From a virus: 20,472 nt of DNA. Position numbers and translations under genes: made by a program. Location: positions 1 to 20,472 of IMG/VR virus record IMGVR_UViG_3300035180_003587. One strand, 5' to 3'. The notes below the pieces were generated by a model. The model was not told where the DNA came from and did not search any database. It was given only the letters and a program-made list of their open reading frames with translations. This document shows, one piece after another, positions 1 through 5,122 of the stretch; position 1 is the stretch's first letter; every line of letters begins with the position of its first letter.

Positions 1-284
1 TGGACCCGCCCTACGGCGACTTCGTCGGCTACACCCGGCACGGCTTCACCACGAAGGACCAGCGCCTCCTGGCCGGCGAGCTCCACAACGCCTGCACCTA
101 CGGCTGCGCGGTGATCGCCTTCAACGCCCCTGGCGCGGAGTCGCTCTACCTGCACTGGGCCGAGGTGGAGGAGCTGCACCGCGCCGGCAACGTCTCCAGC
201 AAGGCGTCCGAGCGCGACCCGGTCGCCGAGCTGCTCATCACCGCGGGGCTGAAGACGCACCAGCTCCCCACCAAGGAGGCCTGA
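1..284 (+). CDS. Dam-like N6-adenine DNA methyltransferase, C-terminal part
   Basis: The reading frame is already open at base 3 and begins with DPPY, the catalytic motif IV of N6-adenine methyltransferases, then runs 94 codons to TGA at 282-284. In Dam (D12 class) enzymes DPPY is likewise followed by roughly 95 residues. The later NVSSKASERDPVAELLI stretch matches the family's C-terminal pattern of Ser-rich turn, Arg, then EL(L/I). The family transfers a methyl group from S-adenosylmethionine to adenine, often in GATC. The recognition domain lies upstream of DPPY and is outside the window, so specificity is not visible. The next gene starts two bases after the stop, with its ribosome site (AAGGAGG, 273-279) inside this gene, so the two are probably co-transcribed. 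In a phage the enzyme would modify its own DNA or regulate phage genes (inference). Confidence 0.85.
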   Translation, partial: DPPYGDFVGYTRHGFTTKDQRLLAGELHNACTYGCAVIAFNAPGAESLYLHWAEVEELHRAGNVSSKASERDPVAELLITAGLKTHQLPTKEA

Positions 285-286
285 AC

Positions 287-1237
287 GTGGCTCGACCTGG
301 CCTCACGAAGCACCGCAAGTTCCTCCGGCTCGCGCGCGCGATGGGATCCGCTCCGCTCGCGCTCGGCTCCCTCGAGATGCTGTGGGAGCATTGCTACGAG
401 TCCGGCGACGACTTCCTTGGCGACGCGACCGACGTCGAGACCGTGGCGCAGTGGGCCGGCGCTCCCGGCGCGCTGGTGGAGGCCCTCGTCACGGCTGGCG
501 GCGGCAGCGGCGCGGGGTTTCTTGAGCCCGACGCCGACAAGGCGGGCTGCTACCGCGTCCACGACCTCTACGACCACGCGCCCGAGTACGTCCGCAAGCG
601 GATGGACCGGGAAGCCGCCCGCAAGGACGCGGGAATCACGCTCAAGCAACTGCGTGCCGACGCCGCCGGCAAGCGATGGAAGCGGCAAAACTCAGATGCA
701 AACGGCAGCCACTTGCAGCCGCTTGCAATACAAACGGAAGCAAGCGGCACTACTCCCGCTCCCGCACCCAGCCCGCACCCAGCCCAGCCCAGCCCGGAGA
801 AGAATGCGCCGGGCGCGGCCGAACAGCCGGCCGCCCCGCCGGTCCCGGTGGTGCCCGTCGTCCCGCTGGCGGACCTGGAAGCCGACTGGCCTCCCGACCT
901 GATCAAGCGCGTCCGCGAGGCGGTGACCTCGACGCGACGGGGCGGCACGATGGCCGAGGGGCCCTGGCGCGCCTTCCTGCTCTCGGCTCGGCAGTTCGGC
1001 AAGGCGCAGCGCGAGGCCGCCGCGAACGAGTACCTCGACCGCGCCCTCGCCCCGACCGGCAAGGACGAGCGCTACCTGCTCGGGATGATCCGCAACGGCG
1101 CGGGGCCAGCGCAGCCGCAGCTGCCCGGCCGCGGGGGCGTCTACGTCCCGTTGACCGGCACCGCCGCCCGGTTCAAAGACCTCGACGACGGCGACCCGCT
1201 GGGCATGCACCTCAAGCCGAAGGAGCAACGACCGTGA
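287..1237 (+). CDS. Putative phage replisome organizer / replication initiator
   Basis: GTG start, chosen because AAGGAGG (273-279) sits 7 bases upstream and the codons remain in one clear frame; 316 residues. Residues 1 to about 110 look like the winged-helix N-terminal domain of phage replisome organizers (KHRKFLRLARAM, LEMLWEHCYE, YRVHDLYDHAPEYVRKR). A basic stretch and a Pro/Ala-rich linker (about 110-205) follow, then a helical C-terminal domain (DWPPDLIKRVREAV; WRAFLLSARQFGKAQREAA). The gene is followed by a DnaC-like loader, the usual initiator-loader pair, so its likely job is to bind the phage origin and recruit the loader with the host helicase. The linker-coding DNA (669-749) is AT-richer and carries repeats that could be that origin. 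I recognise the architecture but not a named family, so function is an inference. Its stop overlaps the next start (GTGA). Confidence 0.75.
   Translation: MARPGLTKHRKFLRLARAMGSAPLALGSLEMLWEHCYESGDDFLGDATDVETVAQWAGAPGALVEALVTAGGGSGAGFLEPDADKAGCYRVHDLYDHAPEYVRKRMDREAARKDAGITLKQLRADAAGKRWKRQNSDANGSHLQPLAIQTEASGTTPAPAPSPHPAQPSPEKNAPGAAEQPAAPPVPVVPVVPLADLEADWPPDLIKRVREAVTSTRRGGTMAEGPWRAFLLSARQFGKAQREAAANEYLDRALAPTGKDERYLLGMIRNGAGPAQPQLPGRGGVYVPLTGTAARFKDLDDGDPLGMHLKPKEQRP
669..749 (+). repeat. Iteron-like cluster inside the initiator gene, candidate replication origin
   Basis: Six 10-base units close to GCAARCGGCA lie within 81 bases: 669-678 (GCAAGCGATG), 678-687 (GGAAGCGGCA), 698-707 (GCAAACGGCA), 717-726 on the minus strand (GCAAGCGGCT), 730-739 (ACAAACGGAA) and 740-749 (GCAAGCGGCA). 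They fall in all three codon phases, so they are not explained by a repeated peptide. Units at 718-726 and 740-748 form a perfect 9-bp inverted repeat. The stretch is visibly AT-richer than its surroundings. Lambda O and other initiator genes carry their origin internally in the same linker position; applying that here is inference. Confidence 0.45.
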
Positions 1238-2031
1238 CGATCGCCGGCATCACCGAGACGATGGAGCGGGCCATCCAGGCGCGGCGGGAGCTGATCGCCA
1301 CGCTGCCCTGCGCGAGCTGCGAGGTGGACTCGGAGGCAGCGCAAGCTTGCCGGGTCTTCGACCAGGGAGGCTGCAAGCACATCCCGACCCTGGAGGCCCG
1401 CCGGGCGCAGGAGGAGCGGGCCCGCAACCGCCGGGACAACCTGCTGCGCGCGGGGCTGGACGCCTCGGTCATCGAGGAGGACGAGCGCCTGCAGATGGTC
1501 CTGCGCGAGACCATCGAGCCGTGGAAGGCTGTCCACGCCGTGCGCCGGGCGCTCGCAAGCAAGGCCCTGCGCTTCCTGGTTCTCGGCGGCGACCACCGCA
1601 GCGGCAAGACCCTCGCCCTGATCTACGCCTGCGCGCTGCGCTCGGACGCGGTCTACATCCCGGCCCAGCGGCTGGCGAAGATTGACCAGGACAACGAGCG
1701 CTGGGTGTCCTGCAAGCTGCTCTGCGTGAACGAGCTCGGCCGTGAGCACCTCGGCAAGGGCTACACCGCGAGCAACCTGGACGAGCTGATGGCGGAGCGG
1801 GAGTACGGCGGGAAGCTGACGATCTTCGCCACCAACCTGCCGCTCAGGAAGAAGAACCCGAACGACCTGCCGGCGCTGGCGGACCGCTACGGCGACCTCT
1901 TCGCCAGCCGGCTCGAGGCCCGGAACAAGATCGGCGCCTACGTCGTCTGCGAACCCGGCGCGATGGAGGCGGTCACCACGCTGGGCACGCCCACCAACCC
2001 CCAGCCCTTCAACGAGCGAGGCGAGAGATGA
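1234..2031 (+). CDS. DnaC-like helicase loader ATPase
   Basis: GTG start overlapping the previous stop (GTGA); AAGGAG at 1219-1224 is the likely ribosome site. The frame is open further upstream but that part is Arg-rich shadow. 265 residues. Walker A is G119-DHRSG-K125-T126. The Walker B position reads LLCVNELG, with N166-E167 where most family members have Asp-Asp or Asp-Glu. A sensor-1-like FATNL and a C-terminal RYGDLFASRL with candidate arginine finger follow. The N-terminal domain holds four cysteines, C26-x2-C29-x9-C39-x7-C47, a possible zinc site; DnaI-type loaders also carry an N-terminal zinc domain. Family role: an ATP-dependent AAA+ protein that loads the replicative helicase at the origin, in the cytoplasm. 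The upstream initiator-like gene fits. The Asn in Walker B may reduce ATP hydrolysis (inference). Confidence 0.85.
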   Translation: MTIAGITETMERAIQARRELIATLPCASCEVDSEAAQACRVFDQGGCKHIPTLEARRAQEERARNRRDNLLRAGLDASVIEEDERLQMVLRETIEPWKAVHAVRRALASKALRFLVLGGDHRSGKTLALIYACALRSDAVYIPAQRLAKIDQDNERWVSCKLLCVNELGREHLGKGYTASNLDELMAEREYGGKLTIFATNLPLRKKNPNDLPALADRYGDLFASRLEARNKIGAYVVCEPGAMEAVTTLGTPTNPQPFNERGER

Positions 2032-2237
2032 GCGGGCGCCACCTGCCGACCGAGGAGGCGCGGCGCGCTGTCGTCCGGCGGGACAGCCTGCAGCCCGAGA
2101 CCAGGCGCCGCATTGCCCGGGCGCTGGTCTACGCCCGCGAGTGCGGCGAGGTGCCGGTCATCAAGGAGATCGCCCGCCAGTTCGGGGTGTATCCGTCCAC
2201 CGTGCGCCGCATCCGCGACCAGGAGAAGACGCTTTGA
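2028..2237 (+). CDS. Small helix-turn-helix protein
   Basis: 69 residues; ATG overlaps the loader's stop (ATGA), with GAGGCGAGAG (2017-2026) just upstream. The C-terminal half, VIKEIARQFGVYPSTVRRIRDQ, is a textbook helix-turn-helix: EIARQFG helix, VYP turn, STVRRIR recognition helix. It resembles the DNA-binding end of Hin-like resolvases or Xre/RNAP-sigma-like regulators but is too short for any catalytic domain. It probably binds DNA as a phage regulator. Its stop overlaps the next start (TTGA), so it is translationally coupled on both sides. No specific family assigned. Confidence 0.8.
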   Translation: MSGRHLPTEEARRAVVRRDSLQPETRRRIARALVYARECGEVPVIKEIARQFGVYPSTVRRIRDQEKTL

Positions 2238-2626
2238 GCCAGACGGCCCACCAGCGCCAGCTCGAGCGCGAGCTGCTCGGCGCCGAGCGGATGACCTTCT
2301 CGAGCGTGCATCGGGCGCTCACCTGGTACGCGCGGGCGACGATGGACCCCGACAAGCGGCTGGCGCTCTCGATGATCCCCGACTCCCGCGGCACCAGCTC
2401 GCCGGAGTACCTCGCTGCCCGCGACCTCACGTGCGCGGCCATCGCCAGCTCCCTGAAGGGGCTCCATCATGGGGCGCTCCTGGTGGAGTGGTGCTCCACC
2501 GACCTCACCGGGGCGGACCTCGCGCAGGACAATGGCTTCCCATCGCTCTACTCGTTCAAGCAGGCCATGCGCCGGACGGAGGACTTGCTCGAGCCCCGCC
2601 TGCGCGAGAGGGGCGTGCTCGAGTGA
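2234..2626 (+). CDS. Hypothetical phage protein, possible late-gene regulator
   Basis: TTG start overlapping the upstream stop (TTGA), with AGGAGAAG at 2220-2227 as ribosome site. The frame is also open upstream, but no start there fits the operon spacing. 130 residues, soluble, mostly helical, with two conserved-looking blocks: SSVHRALTWYARATMDPDKR and a C-terminal LTGADLAQDNGFPSLYSFKQAMRR that could form a helix-turn-helix. Position after replication genes and before the head genes is where antiterminators or sigma-like activators (Q, ArpU, RinA types) often lie. That role is only suggested by place and size; I do not recognise the family. Confidence 0.75.
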   Translation: MSQTAHQRQLERELLGAERMTFSSVHRALTWYARATMDPDKRLALSMIPDSRGTSSPEYLAARDLTCAAIASSLKGLHHGALLVEWCSTDLTGADLAQDNGFPSLYSFKQAMRRTEDLLEPRLRERGVLE

Positions 2627-2835
2627 AGGAGAAGCGGCCCAGCCGGCGGATGAAGGTGCAGGAGCTCGTGCACGACCTTGGCCTCTCCCGCCAGACCATC
2701 GTTCGCCTTCTGAAGACGGGCCGTGTGCCAGGCGGCGAGCGGCTCTACACGACCGACAAAGGCCGGGAGCGCTGGGTGGTCGACAGGGCGATCTACGAGC
2801 GGTGGCGCGCCCTCCAGCAGGACCTGCGCGCGTAG
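2623..2835 (+). CDS. Excisionase/MerR-like small DNA-binding protein
   Basis: GTG start overlapping the previous stop (GTGA); 70 residues. The order is basic N-terminus, helix-turn-helix (KVQELVHDLGLSRQTIVRLL), a short wing with KTGRVPGGERLYTTDKGRERWVV, and a C-terminal helix (AIYERWRALQQDL). This is the layout of excisionase-type or MerR-type winged-helix proteins that read DNA with helix and wing. The last gene of the left operon: directly after its TAG lies the 9-base tandem array (2836-2880), a natural candidate for its binding site (inference). It could act as a recombination directionality factor or as a repressor; no integrase is visible in the window. Confidence 0.75.
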   Translation: MKEKRPSRRMKVQELVHDLGLSRQTIVRLLKTGRVPGGERLYTTDKGRERWVVDRAIYERWRALQQDLRA

Positions 2836-2880
2836 TGGATCACCTGGATCACCTGGATCACATTCGCCACCTCGATCCCG
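2836..2880 (+). repeat. Degenerate 9-base tandem array with GATC sites
   Basis: Five adjacent 9-base units: TGGATCACC, TGGATCACC, TGGATCACA, TTCGCCACC, TCGATCCCG. The first three are nearly identical; four of five contain GATC at the same register (2838, 2847, 2856, 2874). The array begins at the base after the stop of the excisionase-like gene. Nine bases is close to one helical turn, so bound proteins would line up on about one face. Possible uses are operator for the adjacent small DNA-binding proteins, iterons, or a methylation-sensitive control element. None is shown by the sequence alone. The following bases 2881-2940 are AT-richer (TTTCGGTAGTTTTC) and may hold a promoter, but no clear -35/-10 pair is visible. 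Confidence 0.6.
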
Positions 2881-2940
2881 TTTCGGTAGTTTTCAGGCAC
2901 GCTGGTTGTTTCCGCGTCTCCCACCACAACCGAGGTCGAG

Positions 2941-3180
2941 ATGAGCCCCGCGCTCGCGAGTGCCTTTCGGCTCGCCCAGCAGGTCGCGTCTCGTCCTCGC
3001 CGTGTCGTCCTCCCCGCGCCGGAGCAGCTGCGTGCGGGGCTGGCGCGTCGTCCTGCTGAGCAGGTGCCCGTCACGCTGCAACCGATCTCCATCCTCCGGC
3101 CCGTGCCCGAGGACCCGCTCGAGCTGCGGGAGTTCGTGCTGCTCCAGTTCCCGCCGGCTGCGCGCCGGCTCGCGAGGTAG
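2941..3180 (+). CDS. Hypothetical Arg/Pro-rich small protein
   Basis: 79 residues from ATG 2941, preceded by GAGGTCGAG, a weak ribosome site. The product is basic, with many Arg, Ala and Pro (VASRPRRVVLPAPEQLRAG) and a C-terminal LREFVLLQFPPAARRLAR. No motif, signal peptide or membrane segment is evident. Support for coding comes from its exact fit between the regulatory gap and the next gene: its GAGGTAG end provides the ribosome site for that gene. A competing 270-residue frame in the same DNA is Arg/Ser-rich shadow. Function unknown. Confidence 0.5.
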   Translation: MSPALASAFRLAQQVASRPRRVVLPAPEQLRAGLARRPAEQVPVTLQPISILRPVPEDPLELREFVLLQFPPAARRLAR

Positions 3181-3185
3181 CCCCG

Positions 3186-3674
3186 ATGGCCGTCTCCAAG
3201 CAGTTCCTGCTTTCGGGCACCTCGCCCGCTGCGCCCGGTACCAGCGTCCTCGCCACCATCACCAACCTCGACCAGTACACCGAGTGCGAGGTCCACGCGC
3301 TCCTCGTGGGAGCGACGGGCGGCACGCTCGACATCTACTTGCAGGCCAGCAACAACTGGCGCGCGGGGTCCAAGGACGAGACCGGCGACTACACCGCCTG
3401 GAGCCCCGCCGGCGGGAACTGGTACGACGTCGCCCACTTCCCGCAGCTCGCCGCGGGCGCTGTCGCGATCCGCTACCTCCTGACTCTCAGCCGCGGCTAT
3501 TCCAACGCGGCCGCAATTCTGGTGGCCAACACCGCAGACGGGACGCCCGCCCTCGCCCTCAACACCGTGCTGGTGGGCATGTGGGGCGGCGCCCTGCGCC
3601 TCGTTGCGGTGGCCGGCGCGAGCACGAGCGCGGGCGCGGTGCAGTCCGTCTACGCCCTCGCCAGCGACGGCTAA
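3186..3674 (+). CDS. Putative beta-rich virion (decoration-type) protein
   Basis: 162 residues; ATG is 8 bases after GAGG (3174-3177), which overlaps the previous stop. The composition is Gly/Ala/Thr-rich with alternating hydrophobic strands, typical of phage beta-sandwich proteins: TLDIYLQASNNW, GGNWYDVAHFPQL, AIRYLLTLS. The pattern 'TLD-Y-Q-S ... W-DVAHFPQ' is one I associate with small phage structural proteins that bind the head surface or tail; this is recollection, not a search. No signal peptide or enzymatic motif. It lies upstream of the terminase genes rather than beside the capsid, which is unusual for a decoration protein. A host-interaction or non-structural role remains possible. 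Confidence 0.7.
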   Translation: MAVSKQFLLSGTSPAAPGTSVLATITNLDQYTECEVHALLVGATGGTLDIYLQASNNWRAGSKDETGDYTAWSPAGGNWYDVAHFPQLAAGAVAIRYLLTLSRGYSNAAAILVANTADGTPALALNTVLVGMWGGALRLVAVAGASTSAGAVQSVYALASDG

Positions 3675-3687
3675 GGAGCACACCACC

Positions 3688-3822
3688 ATGGATGCCGGTC
3701 TCCGTCACGCTCGAGAGCGCACCCGTTCCCGCACCCGCGGCCCCGGCGACGGTCGTCGCAGGCGACAGCTAGGTCCAACCACTTCCCCTGCAGCACCTCC
3801 AACCCTCGGAGCAACGCCATGA
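3688..3822 (+). CDS. Uncertain tiny ORF in the 3675-3818 gap
   Basis: Two overlapping candidates start in ACCATGGATG after GGAG (3675-3678). One begins at 3688, 44 residues, Arg-rich, and ends with TGA overlapping the next gene's ATG (ATGA), the junction style used throughout this genome. The other begins at 3692, 26 residues (MPVSVTLESAPVPAPAAP then ATVVAGDS), ends at 3772, and has the more protein-like composition. The ribosome-site spacing favours 3688, the amino-acid content favours 3692. At most one is real, and both may be chance. Confidence 0.25.
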   Translation: MDAGLRHARERTRSRTRGPGDGRRRRQLGPTTSPAAPPTLGATP

Positions 3823-4226
3823 AGAGCTTCCTCGGGGCGGTCATCGCCGCCCTGCTGCTGCTGTCCGCCGCCCCCTCGTTCGCCGTCCAGCCCCTCGCCC
3901 CCGTCGCCACCAGCGATCATCTGGTGACCGCCGCGCCGGCGGTGGCCGTCGTGCTCGCGCTCGAGAGCGTGGAGCACGTCGACCTCCTCGCGCTGGACAC
4001 CAACCCCACCGAGAGCACCGAGAGCGCCGCCGCCATCGAGCGTGCCAACGCCCGCGTGCACGTTCCCATCCTCGACGAGAGCGAGCCGACCTATCGGCGT
4101 CCCGACCAGCTCGAGCGTGGACACGTCGCTGCCCACCTGGACACCTACCTGCCGATCGCCACGCGGAAGTACTTCACGGCGCCCCTGCTCAGGACGACCC
4201 CGCCCTACCAGCCCAGGCATCGCTGA
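3819..4226 (+). CDS. Secreted or periplasmic protein of unknown function
   Basis: 135 residues; ATG is 7 bases after CGGAG (3807-3811). The N-terminus is a clean Sec signal peptide: MKS, hydrophobic core FLGAVIAALLLL at 4-15, then SAAPSFA with cleavage predicted after A22 (AxA-like SFA). There is no lipobox cysteine. The mature part begins with Ala/Val/Pro-rich sequence, contains a moderately hydrophobic stretch (TAAPAVAVVLALE, about residues 37-50), and ends charged and polar. No enzymatic motif is visible and I do not recognise the family. Export of a protein from a gene between replication and packaging could mean lysis, superinfection exclusion or lysogenic conversion; the sequence does not choose. 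Its TGA overlaps the HNH start (TGATG). Confidence 0.75.
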   Translation: MKSFLGAVIAALLLLSAAPSFAVQPLAPVATSDHLVTAAPAVAVVLALESVEHVDLLALDTNPTESTESAAAIERANARVHVPILDESEPTYRRPDQLERGHVAAHLDTYLPIATRKYFTAPLLRTTPPYQPRHR

Positions 4227-4600
4227 TGCCGCTGCGGTCAGCGCATCCGTGCGGCCACCCTGGCTGCCGTGCGCTGGTCCGCGGCAAGCCGCGCTGCCCC
4301 GACCACACGACGCTGAAGGACGAGCAGCGCGGCACCAGCAATGAGCGCGGGTACGACGCCACCTGGCGCCGCCTCCGCGAGCAGCACCTGCGCCGCAACC
4401 GCGCGTGCGTCGGGGTCATCGAAGGCCAGCGCAGGCCCTGCGGTGAGTGGGCGACGGACGTCGACCACATCGTGTCGGTGAGGGACGCGCCCGAGCGCAG
4501 GCTCGACCCCACGAACCTCCGCAGCCTCTGCCACTCGTGCCACTCGCGCCGCACCGCACTCGATCAGAGTGGGTGGGGCAAGGGACGGGCCGAGGGGTAG
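4226..4600 (+). CDS. HNH endonuclease beside terminase
   Basis: 124 residues; ATG overlaps the previous stop. The HNH fold is clear: D80-H81 in TDVDHIVSV, N97 in DPTNLRSLC, and H106 in CHSCHSRR, with zinc-binding cysteines C102 and C105. An additional Cys/His-rich N-terminus (CGHPGC, then RCPDH) may bind a second metal. HNH nucleases next to P27-type small terminase are common in cos-packaging phages. In HK97-like phages the HNH protein works with terminase for specific cleavage of cos DNA, needed for packaging. Position directly before a short AT-rich gap and the terminase pair fits that role. A homing endonuclease is a less likely alternative, since the gene is fitted in an operon rather than interrupting one. 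Confidence 0.9.
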   Translation: MPLRSAHPCGHPGCRALVRGKPRCPDHTTLKDEQRGTSNERGYDATWRRLREQHLRRNRACVGVIEGQRRPCGEWATDVDHIVSVRDAPERRLDPTNLRSLCHSCHSRRTALDQSGWGKGRAEG

Positions 4601-4681
4601 GGGGATCGATTTTCTAGGGGTAGGTCCGCGCGACCGCCCAATCGTCAAAAATTCTCAGGCGCATAATTGGGAGGTTCGGCC
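4601..4681 (+). other. Candidate cos / packaging start region
   Basis: This 81-base gap separates the HNH gene from small terminase and is far AT-richer than its flanks (GATCGATTTTCTAG; GTCAAAAATTCTC; GCATAATTGG). It contains a two-fold symmetric core, GGTC-CGCGC-GACC (4623-4635), the kind of symmetry expected at a staggered terminase nick. In HNH plus P27 small-terminase phages the cohesive end site commonly lies in just this gap. The precise cut cannot be read from sequence. GGGAGG at 4669-4674 is the ribosome site of the small terminase; CATAAT at 4662 resembles a -10 box but no -35 is seen. Confidence 0.45.
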
Positions 4682-5122
4682 TTGGGCAACGTCGTGGGCA
4701 TCACGAGGGCCGGTCGGCCCCGTCTCCCGACGTCCACCAAGGAGTTGCGCGGCACGATCGAGAAGAGCCGCGAGAACCCCGCCGAGCCCCGCCTGGAGCC
4801 GTGCAAGCTGGGCAAGCCTCCCGACGCCCTGGACCGCGCGGCGGCCGCGGTGTGGACCGAGCTGGCCCCCCTGGTCGACTCGCTGAAGGTCGCAACGAAG
4901 GCGGACCGGCCCGCGTTCCGCGCGCTGGTGCTGGCGGTTGCTGGTGCGCGCGCCGCCTACGACGACGAGGAGCTCTCTCTCATGGCCAAGCTCGACGCCC
5001 GGGCCGAGAAGTGGCTCTCCCACTTCGGCCTCACGCCGGCGACGCGCGCGAAGGTCAACAAGCTCGGCGGCGACGTGAAGCCGAAGAGCCCGCTGGACGA
5101 GTTCGGACCGGGGCAGGGCTGA
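4682..5122 (+). CDS. terS: Terminase small subunit, P27-type
   Basis: 146 residues from TTG, chosen because GGGAGG lies 7 bases upstream; a GTG at 4694 is an alternative giving 142 residues. The N-terminus (ITRAGRPRLPTSTKELRGT, then ENPAEPRLEP) has the Gly-Arg-Pro/Leu-Arg-Gly look of P27-family small terminases. It is followed by the helical body LDRAAAAVWTELAPLVDSL, a middle helix region, and a C-terminal DEFGPGQG. The family binds phage DNA at the packaging start and brings it to the large subunit. The neighbours, HNH upstream and large subunit overlapping downstream (TGATG), support the call better than sequence motifs, which are weak. Confidence 0.85.
   Translation: MGNVVGITRAGRPRLPTSTKELRGTIEKSRENPAEPRLEPCKLGKPPDALDRAAAAVWTELAPLVDSLKVATKADRPAFRALVLAVAGARAAYDDEELSLMAKLDARAEKWLSHFGLTPATRAKVNKLGGDVKPKSPLDEFGPGQG

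Noticed and set aside
676-1233. Upstream extension of the helicase loader frame
   Set aside because: The upstream part is Arg/Pro-rich shadow of the initiator gene. GTG 1234 overlaps the previous stop and has a ribosome site.
2903-2932. Stem GGTTGT/ACAACC in the leader of the 2941 gene
   Set aside because: Only 6 bp with a 16-base loop, not stable enough in this context to report as a terminator or operator.
2469-3059. Repeat peptide DHLDHLDHIRHLD encoded across the 9-base array
   Set aside because: It lies in a shadow frame of real genes on both sides and has no start or ribosome site of its own. The repeat is better read at DNA level.
2960-3772. 270-residue + strand ORF spanning three small genes
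   Set aside because: Arg/Ser-rich text with no family pattern. The 162-residue frame at 3186 has typical phage beta-protein composition and a proper ribosome site.
4639-4667. Promoter with -10 box CATAAT upstream of small terminase
   Set aside because: No acceptable -35 element lies 16-18 bases upstream; the AT-richness is better explained by the packaging site.
4801-5121. Upstream extension of the large terminase frame
   Set aside because: It overlaps the small terminase in another frame and reads as Arg/Gly-rich shadow; ATG 5122 forms the usual TGATG junction.
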